In this document: piece by piece, positions 58,396-64,000 of the stretch
How positions within the stretch are numbered: the first letter of the stretch is position 1
Layout of the letters: every line of letters starts with the position of its first letter
Assembly (NCBI GenBank): GCA_013823325.1
Contig: PNLY01000007.1
Span: forward strand, 1-64,000
Length of the DNA stretch: 64,000 bases
Direction of reading: 5' to 3'
Origin: Methylobacterium sp.
GTDB lineage: Bacteria > Pseudomonadota > Alphaproteobacteria > Rhizobiales > Beijerinckiaceae
Notes under the pieces: generated by a model
What the model was told of the DNA's origin: nothing
Databases searched by the model: none
The model's input: only the letters and a program-made list of their open reading frames with translations
Translations under genes and position numbers: made by a program

Positions 58396-59174
58396 GCCTT
58401 GGTCCCTTCAGTCTTCTTGCGTTCGGAGCGCGCGACGAAATCGCGGATGCGCTGCATGCCGTCGCCGGTGAGGAAGAGCGCGCAAACCGCGTCGCGCTCG
58501 GCATCGAGCCCGGCGCCGAGGCCGGTCTGCCAGGCGGCGAGGTTGAGGCGCTTGAGATCGGCGAGCGCGCCGGCGGGATGGCGCGCCATCTGCTCGGCCA
58601 ACGCCAGCGCCTCGCCAAGCGTGTCCTCGGCGATGCGGTTGACCACGCCCCAGTTCGCCATCTCTTGCGCACTGGCGAAGCGGCCGGTCATCAGCAGTTC
58701 GGCGGCCCGATTGGGGCCGAGCTTGCGGGCGAGCCGCTGTGTCCCGCCGCCGCCCGGGACGAGCCCGAGTTTGACCTCGGGCAGGCCTAGCTTTGCGTCC
58801 GGATGCGCGACGATGAGGTCGGCCGAGAGTGCGATCTCGAAGCCGCCGCCGAGCGCGTAGCCCTCGATCGCCGCGATCACCGGCTTGGCCAGGCTTTCGA
58901 GCGCGCCGTAGATGCGGCCGGCGCTTTCCTGGAAATCGCGGAACGCCTCGGCTGATTGCTGCGCGTAGGCCTTGATGTCGGCCCCGGCCATGAAGTTGCC
59001 GCCGGCGCCGCGCAGCACGAGGGCTCGGGCTGTGTCGTCACGCTCGGTATTGGCGATCGCCGCCACGATCTCTTCGACCATGGCACCGCTCATGGCGTTG
59101 AGCTGGTCGGGTCGTGCGAAGGTGAGCAGCGCGACGGTACCGCGCCGCTCGACCGTGATCGAGCTCGTGGTCAT
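58392..59174 (-). CDS. Enoyl-CoA hydratase/isomerase family protein
   Basis: 260 residues, crotonase fold. The oxyanion segments GNFMAGADIKAYA and EGYALGGGFEIALSADL are intact, and both catalytic glutamates are present (about E113 and E133, the latter in LGLPEVKLGLVPGGGGTQRL). It should hydrate an enoyl-CoA made by the adjacent CoA-transferase route. It starts at the ATG at 59174, overlapping the CoA-transferase stop by four bases. Confidence 0.93.
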   Translation of the reverse strand: MTTSSITVERRGTVALLTFARPDQLNAMSGAMVEEIVAAIANTERDDTARALVLRGAGGNFMAGADIKAYAQQSAEAFRDFQESAGRIYGALESLAKPVIAAIEGYALGGGFEIALSADLIVAHPDAKLGLPEVKLGLVPGGGGTQRLARKLGPNRAAELLMTGRFASAQEMANWGVVNRIAEDTLGEALALAEQMARHPAGALADLKRLNLAAWQTGLGAGLDAERDAVCALFLTGDGMQRIRDFVARSERKKTEGTKA

Positions 59175-60394
59175 GCCGCTGCCGCATCCGCCTTGGGGTG
59201 GACCCAGACCGCGCCGGAGGCGCGCAGCGCCGCGATGCGCTCGCCGTCGAAGCCGAGTTCGGCGAGGATCTCGACCGTGTGCTCGCCGACCATCGGCGCG
59301 TGGCGCTCGACCTTGCCGGGGGTCTCGGAGAGGGTGATCGGCACATTGACCGTCTTCACCTCGCCGATCACCGGATGCTGGTAGGAGGTGAAGGCGTCCA
59401 TGTGCTTCACCTGCGGATCGTCCGGGACCTCCTCCTGGCGCAGCACCTCGCCGCACCAGAGGTCGAAGGCAAGCAGCCGCTCCATCCAGGCCGCAGTCGT
59501 GCGCGTCTGCGTCACCGCCTCGATCGCTGCATGCGCCTCGTCACGCCGGTCGAACAGCGCCTCTGCATCGTCGAAGCGAGCAAGCTCAGGCGCTTCCAGC
59601 GCCTCGACCAGCTTGGCGAAGGGATTCATCGCGATGTTGAGGAAACCGTCCCTGGTCTGGTAGACGCCGAAAGGTGCCGGCATGCCGGGATGGGCGATGC
59701 CCGAACTTGGGCGTTCGAAGACGCGGCCGGTGTTGAGCGTCGTCACGAATTCCTGGGTCTGGTGCGCGATCAGCGCCCGGAACAGGTCGACCTCGACCTT
59801 CTGGCCGCGGCCGGTCTTCTCGCGATGGTAGAGCGCGGCAAGGATGCCGTAGATCATGTGGTAGGAGCCGAGCTGGTCGGCGATGGCGACGCCGAGCGGC
59901 GTCGGCGAGACGCCGGCCCGGCCCGTCATCGACATGATGCCGGAGAGGCCCTGCAGCAGCAGGTCCTGGCCGGGGCGTTCGAGATAGGGGCCGCTCTCGC
60001 CATAGCCGGAGCCGGAGCAATAGATCAGCCGCGGATTGATGCGGGACAGTTCCTCATAGCCGAAGCCGAGCCGGTCGAGCACGCCCGGACGGAAGTTCTG
60101 GACGAAGACGTCGGCGGTGGCGGCGATGTCCTGCAGCAACTTCTTGCCCTCGGGGTTCTTCAGATCGACCGCGAGCGAGCGCTTGTTGCGGTTCCAGGCG
60201 AGGAAGCTCGGATTCTCGAAGTCGCCGACCTTCCGATTGAAGAAGGGCGGCAGGTCCCGATAGAGGTCGCCACTGACCGGCCGCTCGACCTTGATCACGT
60301 CGGCGCCGAGATCGCCGAGCATCTGCGTGGCGAAGGGGCCGAACAGCAGGTGGCTGAAATCGAGGACGCGCAGTCCCGAGAGCGCTCCGCTCAT
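59171..60394 (-). CDS. CaiB/BaiF class III CoA-transferase
   Basis: 407 residues. VLDFSHLLFGPFATQMLGDL at the N-terminus, NRNKRSLAVDLKNPEG, VQNFRPGVLDRLGF and the catalytic Asp (D173 in LGVAIADQLGSYHM) are standard for the class. It transfers CoA to an organic acid, presumably the one taken up by the TRAP transporter upstream. It differs from Frc in lacking its glycine loop. ATGA overlaps link it to both neighbours. Confidence 0.93.
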   Translation of the reverse strand: MSGALSGLRVLDFSHLLFGPFATQMLGDLGADVIKVERPVSGDLYRDLPPFFNRKVGDFENPSFLAWNRNKRSLAVDLKNPEGKKLLQDIAATADVFVQNFRPGVLDRLGFGYEELSRINPRLIYCSGSGYGESGPYLERPGQDLLLQGLSGIMSMTGRAGVSPTPLGVAIADQLGSYHMIYGILAALYHREKTGRGQKVEVDLFRALIAHQTQEFVTTLNTGRVFERPSSGIAHPGMPAPFGVYQTRDGFLNIAMNPFAKLVEALEAPELARFDDAEALFDRRDEAHAAIEAVTQTRTTAAWMERLLAFDLWCGEVLRQEEVPDDPQVKHMDAFTSYQHPVIGEVKTVNVPITLSETPGKVERHAPMVGEHTVEILAELGFDGERIAALRASGAVWVHPKADAAAA

Positions 60395-61197
60395 GCGGCT
60401 TCTCCTTCATTGTCGGTAGCCTGGCGCGGGTCGCGCCAGCCGAGCGCGGCCGAGATTCCGGCCGCCGTTGCGATGACGGCCCGTTCCGCCGCGTCGACAT
60501 CGACGGAAAGGCCCTTCTGGGCGAGGAACGGGATGGTGAGGCAGGCGGCGATGACGCCGCGATGGTCGAAGACCGGCTGGCTGAGATTGGTCACGCCGGA
60601 GACGACGAGGCTCTCGCGGCGCTCGCCGCCTTCGGCGAGCACCTTCCGCGCGCGTTCGGGCAAGGTCTCGGCCAGCTCGGGGAAGGAAGCGATGCTCGCA
60701 TCGAGCAGCGCCTGCCGGTGATGCTCCGGCTGATAGGCGAACAGCACTGCGCCGGAGCTCGTCTCGGCCAGCGGGAATTGCGCCCCGAGCCTGACCGCAT
60801 AATGCATCGGCCGAGGCGCATCGACCTGGGCGACGATCAGGACGCGCGCGCCGCTGAGCACGGCGAGATGGCAGGATTGCTGGGCGTCGGCCGCGAGCTT
60901 CTCCATCAGCGGCAGCGCAACCGAGAGCAGCCGGTTGGTCGGCGGATTCTCGTGCGACAATTCGAAGAGCTTGAGTGTCAGGGCATACAGGTCGGAATCC
61001 TGGTCGCGCCGGATATAGCCGCGCGCCTCGAGCGCGAGCGCGATCCGGTAGATCTCGCCCATGGAGCGGCCGAGCGTGCTGGCGATCGTCGTCAGCGACA
61101 TGCCGTTGGCCGAGCTCGCCAGGAGCTCGATGATGTCGAGCCCCTTTTCGAGCGCAGGGGCGCGGTAGCGGCTGGTGGCGTCATTGTCGTCTGTCAC
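60391..61197 (-). CDS. IclR family regulator inside the TRAP/CoA-transferase operon
   Basis: 268 residues: HTH at about 15-75 (GLDIIELLASSANGMSLTTI, LGRSMGEIYRIALAL) and a C-terminal effector domain with ETSSGAVLFAYQPEHH and SGVTNLSQPVFDHRG. The stop overlaps the CoA-transferase start by four bases, so the regulator is translated together with the enzymes. It lies 51 bp after dctP. It probably senses the acid or its CoA ester. Confidence 0.9.
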   Translation of the reverse strand: MTDDNDATSRYRAPALEKGLDIIELLASSANGMSLTTIASTLGRSMGEIYRIALALEARGYIRRDQDSDLYALTLKLFELSHENPPTNRLLSVALPLMEKLAADAQQSCHLAVLSGARVLIVAQVDAPRPMHYAVRLGAQFPLAETSSGAVLFAYQPEHHRQALLDASIASFPELAETLPERARKVLAEGGERRESLVVSGVTNLSQPVFDHRGVIAACLTIPFLAQKGLSVDVDAAERAVIATAAGISAALGWRDPRQATDNEGEAA

Positions 61198-61247
61198 GAT
61201 CGGGCTCCGTATTGGCCGGGCGCTTGAAGGCCCGGCCAGTCTTCGGC

Positions 61248-62240
61248 TCAGCGTCCGAGCTGCTTGCGGATATCGGCGACGAGATTGGGCGACCAGGCCG
61301 GAAAAGCCTTCTGGATCGACTCCGCCGATTTCTCGAAAGCGGTGCGGTCGACATCGGTCACGATGGTCATGCCGCGCTTCTCGAGCTCGGCGACGGAGCT
61401 GTCATAGACCTTGTTCGATTCCTCGGTCATCCAGTCACAGGCGGCGTTGGCCTCACTTTCCAGCGTCTTCTTCTGCTCGGCGTTCAGCGCGTTGAAGGCG
61501 CGCAGGCTCATCACCACCACCGACGCGTCGAGGATGTGGTTGGTCTTCATGTAGAACTTGGCCGCCTCGAAATGCTTCTGGTCTATGATCGCGTTCGGCG
61601 GCGCCTCGGCCGAGTCGATCACGCCCTGCGACAGGGCGCTGTAAACCTCCGGCCAGGGCATCGGCGTCGGTTGCCCGCCCATTGACTTGACCAGCTCTGT
61701 ATAGATCGCGACCGGCTGGACGCGGATCTTCAGGCCAGCGGAATCAGCTGGTGTCTTCACCGCCTTGTTGCGGGTGTAGAGATCGCGTGTGCCGAAGTTG
61801 AAGAAGCAGAGCGGCTTGATGTTGTGCTTGACGAGGTCCTTCTCCCAGCCCTTCACGAGCTCGGAATTCGCGACCTTCTTGACCTCGTCCCAGCTCTTGA
61901 ACAGGAACGGGTGCACCATCACCGCATAGTTCGGCACATATTGCGCGATCGTGCCGGGACCGACCTGGGTGATGATGTTGGAGCCGAGGGTGAGCTGCTC
62001 GAGCACCGCCGAGTTCTCGCCGAGCTGGGCGCTCGGGAACAGGTCGATCTGCACGCCTCCGCCGGATGCCTTCTCCATCGCCGCCTTCAGGCGCTGCCCA
62101 CCGAGATTGACGATATGCGTCGGTGAATTCATGTGGCCGTAGCGCAGCACCGGCGTCTTCTGCTGGGCCAGCACAGCTGGGGCGCCTGCGATCAGCAACC
62201 CGGCGAATGCGGCGGAGGCCGCGATCGTCTTGAGTATCAT
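61248..62240 (-). CDS. dctP: TRAP transporter substrate-binding protein
   Basis: 330 residues with a signal peptide ending APAVLAQQ (about residue 25). The DctP family signature LKIRVQPVAIYTELVKSMGG, holding the arginine that binds the ligand carboxylate, and PTPMPWPEVYSALSQGVIDS are visible. Periplasmic. The start ATG at 62240 has GGGAGGA eight bases before. It delivers an organic acid to DctQM encoded just upstream. Confidence 0.93.
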   Translation of the reverse strand: MILKTIAASAAFAGLLIAGAPAVLAQQKTPVLRYGHMNSPTHIVNLGGQRLKAAMEKASGGGVQIDLFPSAQLGENSAVLEQLTLGSNIITQVGPGTIAQYVPNYAVMVHPFLFKSWDEVKKVANSELVKGWEKDLVKHNIKPLCFFNFGTRDLYTRNKAVKTPADSAGLKIRVQPVAIYTELVKSMGGQPTPMPWPEVYSALSQGVIDSAEAPPNAIIDQKHFEAAKFYMKTNHILDASVVVMSLRAFNALNAEQKKTLESEANAACDWMTEESNKVYDSSVAELEKRGMTIVTDVDRTAFEKSAESIQKAFPAWSPNLVADIRKQLGR

Positions 62241-62275
62241 TGGTCTTCCTCCCGTTCTGTCGTTCTTGTGGTCGT

Positions 62276-63547
62276 TCAGAGATAGCCGAGCCAGGTTGCG
62301 GTGCCGGGGACGGCGGCGATCAGCGCCGCGATGCCGAGCAGCATCACGAGCCAGGGCAGCGATTCCCGGATGAAGTCCTGCAGCGGCACGCGCGTGATCG
62401 CGCAGGTCGTGAACATGATCGTTCCGACCGGCGGCGTGATGCCGCCCAGATGGATCATGTAGACGAAGAAGATGCCGAAATGGACCGGGTCGACGTTCAG
62501 CTTGGCCGCCGCCGGCGCGAACATCGGCGCCAGGATCAGGATCAGCGCCGTGCCTTCGACGAACATGCCGGCGATCAGCAGCAGCACGGCGACAATCAGG
62601 AAGAGCGAGAGCTGGTTCGAGGAGCTGTCGACCAGCATCTCGGCGACCTTTTGCGGCAATTGCTCGAAGGACAGGGTCCAGCTCAGTGCCGCAGAGGCCG
62701 CCAGCACGATCATGATCACGCTGGTCGTCGAGGCCGTCGAAGCCAGCGCGTCGGCAAGGTCCTTCCAGCCGCATTCGCGATAGAGCACGCAGAAGATCAG
62801 CGAATAGACCACGGCGACGGCGCCGGCCTCCGAGGCGGTGAAGATGCCGCCACGGATGCCGAGCACGATGATGACGGGCATCAGCAGCGCCGGCACCGAG
62901 CCGAAGAAGGTGCGCCACATCTGTCCGCGGTCGACCGGTTCGCTGTCACGGCCATAGCCGCGGCGCTTGGCGACCCAGTGCGACATCGCCATCATCGCCA
63001 CCGTCATGATCAGGCCGGGCAGGATGCCGGCCATGAAGAGCTGCCCGATCGAGGTGTCGGTGACGAAGCCGTAGAGGATGAGGCCGATGCCGGGCGGGAT
63101 CATCGGCGCGATCAGGGCCGAGGCCGCGGTTACCACCGAGGCATAGGCCGGGCTGTAGCCGCGATTGACCATCTCGGGCACGAGGGTCTTGGCGTCCATC
63201 GCGGCATCGGCATTGGCCGAGCCCATCATGCCGGCCTTCAGCGTCGACAGCACGATGTTCACCTGGGCGAGGCCGCCGATCATGTTCGCCGTCAGCGCCT
63301 GGGCGAAATCCATCAGCCGGCGGGTGATGCCGGAGATGTTCATCAATTCGCCGGCGAGGATGAAGAGCGGGATCGCGATCAGCGGGAACGATTGCGTGCC
63401 GACGATGACGTTCTGGATATAGGCGACCTCGAGGATGTCGGGGTCAGCCAGCGTCATCGCGATGCCGGTGCCGAGCAGTACGAAGGCGATCGGCAGGCCG
63501 ATGACGGTGAGCGACAGGAAGACGCCAAGGAGTGCGCTCGGGCTCAT
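62276..63547 (-). CDS. dctM: TRAP transporter large permease
   Basis: 423 residues, about 12 transmembrane helices. IAIPLFILAGELMNISGITR and the later MIPPGIGLILYGFVTDTSIG and GGITPPVGTIMF are conserved in DctM proteins. The subunit moves the substrate with Na+ or H+. The start overlaps the dctQ stop by four bases (ATGA). dctP follows after 35 bases. Confidence 0.95.
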   Translation of the reverse strand: MSPSALLGVFLSLTVIGLPIAFVLLGTGIAMTLADPDILEVAYIQNVIVGTQSFPLIAIPLFILAGELMNISGITRRLMDFAQALTANMIGGLAQVNIVLSTLKAGMMGSANADAAMDAKTLVPEMVNRGYSPAYASVVTAASALIAPMIPPGIGLILYGFVTDTSIGQLFMAGILPGLIMTVAMMAMSHWVAKRRGYGRDSEPVDRGQMWRTFFGSVPALLMPVIIVLGIRGGIFTASEAGAVAVVYSLIFCVLYRECGWKDLADALASTASTTSVIMIVLAASAALSWTLSFEQLPQKVAEMLVDSSSNQLSLFLIVAVLLLIAGMFVEGTALILILAPMFAPAAAKLNVDPVHFGIFFVYMIHLGGITPPVGTIMFTTCAITRVPLQDFIRESLPWLVMLLGIAALIAAVPGTATWLGYL

Positions 63548-64000
63548 GGCGCATGCCTCCCGACCGAGCGGCCGAGTGCGCTCATCGCCAGCGCCCAGGC
63601 CTCGTAGGCCGCGAAGACGGCAAAGCCGACCGGCATCGCCATGTAGACCCAGATCATCGAGATCCGCATCGAGGCGATCTCCATGCGGGTGCGCATGGCA
63701 AGATCCCAGGAATGGCGGATCAGGAACAAGGCGATGGCGATCATCAGCAGTCGCACGATCACCGCCAGCGCCTTGGCGATCCCCTCCGGCAGCATGGCGG
63801 TGAAGAGATCGACCGCCATGTGCGAGCCTTCATGCGCCGCCGGCGCGAGCCCGAGGAAGACCAGCCAGACGAACAGGATCGTCGCCAGGTCGAAGCTGAA
63901 GATCAGCGGCGTGTTGAGCACATAGCGGAAGATGACCGCGATCGCGACGATCGCGACGATAAGCGCCACGAGCGCGATCAGCAGCGCCCGATAGGTGGTG
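63544..64000 (-). CDS. dctQ: TRAP transporter small permease, 5' end outside the window
   Basis: The frame is open to the last base, so the N-terminus is missing; a GTG at 63969 is internal. The visible 152 residues have four hydrophobic helices in the DctQ pattern: FRYVLNTPLIFSFDLATIL, VFLGLAPAAHEGSHMAVDLF and a C-terminal pair. It is the first gene of the visible dctQMP unit. Confidence 0.88.
   Translation of the reverse strand, partial: TTYRALLIALVALIVAIVAIAVIFRYVLNTPLIFSFDLATILFVWLVFLGLAPAAHEGSHMAVDLFTAMLPEGIAKALAVIVRLLMIAIALFLIRHSWDLAMRTRMEIASMRISMIWVYMAMPVGFAVFAAYEAWALAMSALGRSVGRHAP

Overview
This window is high-GC alphaproteobacterial chromosome, most likely from the Hyphomicrobiales and plausibly Bosea-like. 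That rests on gene content and order (atpHAGDC followed by rppH, sdhCDAB, ethylmalonyl-CoA pathway genes) and on short intergenic hairpin repeats of a type common in that order. It is a judgement from recognised sequences, not a computed placement. No rRNA, tRNA, CRISPR array or prophage was seen.

Region 1 (about 1-33.3 kb) is mostly core metabolism. It holds the tail of atpH and atpAGDC, with hairpin repeats inside the operon, and rppH. Next come two ethylmalonyl-CoA pathway genes (mcl2 and mch) around a DUF429/threonine-dehydratase open frame and an Asp/Glu racemase-like gene. sdhCDAB follows, then an amidotransferase/D-amino-acid dehydrogenase pair and a TetR-controlled RND efflux pair. 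After a membrane protein of unknown role come an HxlR/reductase divergent pair, an EamA/LysR pair and hppD with a divergent Lrp-type regulator. The region ends with a cobalamin adenosyltransferase, a rhomboid protease, etfBA, a 3-hydroxyacyl-CoA dehydrogenase and an HNH nuclease.

Region 2 (about 33.3-34.0 kb) is a decayed IS3-family element. It marks the change to accessory catabolic DNA.

Region 3 (about 34.1-55.9 kb) reads as a coordinated oxalate/glyoxylate island. It contains a divergent SucCD-like acyl-CoA ligase; an IclR regulator opposite gcl-hyi-glxR-panE-like-FAH-like; a GntR(FCD) regulator; an ADP-forming acyl-CoA synthetase with a second sucCD; a tripartite tricarboxylate transporter (tctA-C-B); and a second GntR upstream of oxc and frc. 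The proposed route is import by Tct, then activation to oxalyl-CoA by Frc, possibly primed by the CoA ligases. Oxalyl-CoA is either decarboxylated by Oxc for energy or reduced to glyoxylate by the PanE-like enzyme, and glyoxylate is then assimilated through Gcl, Hyi and GlxR. A palindromic motif, TGGYAT/ATGCCA, occurs at six places, all in the promoter regions of these units, and the two GntR proteins are close paralogues. The window therefore appears to show one GntR regulon.

Region 4 (about 56.1-64.0 kb, all minus strand) is a TRAP transporter (dctQ cut by the window end, dctM, dctP) followed by a tightly coupled run: IclR, class III CoA-transferase, enoyl-CoA hydratase, and two paralogous solute-binding-protein-like genes that lack signal peptides. 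The substrate is unknown. The leaderless binding-protein pair is the least explained system here.
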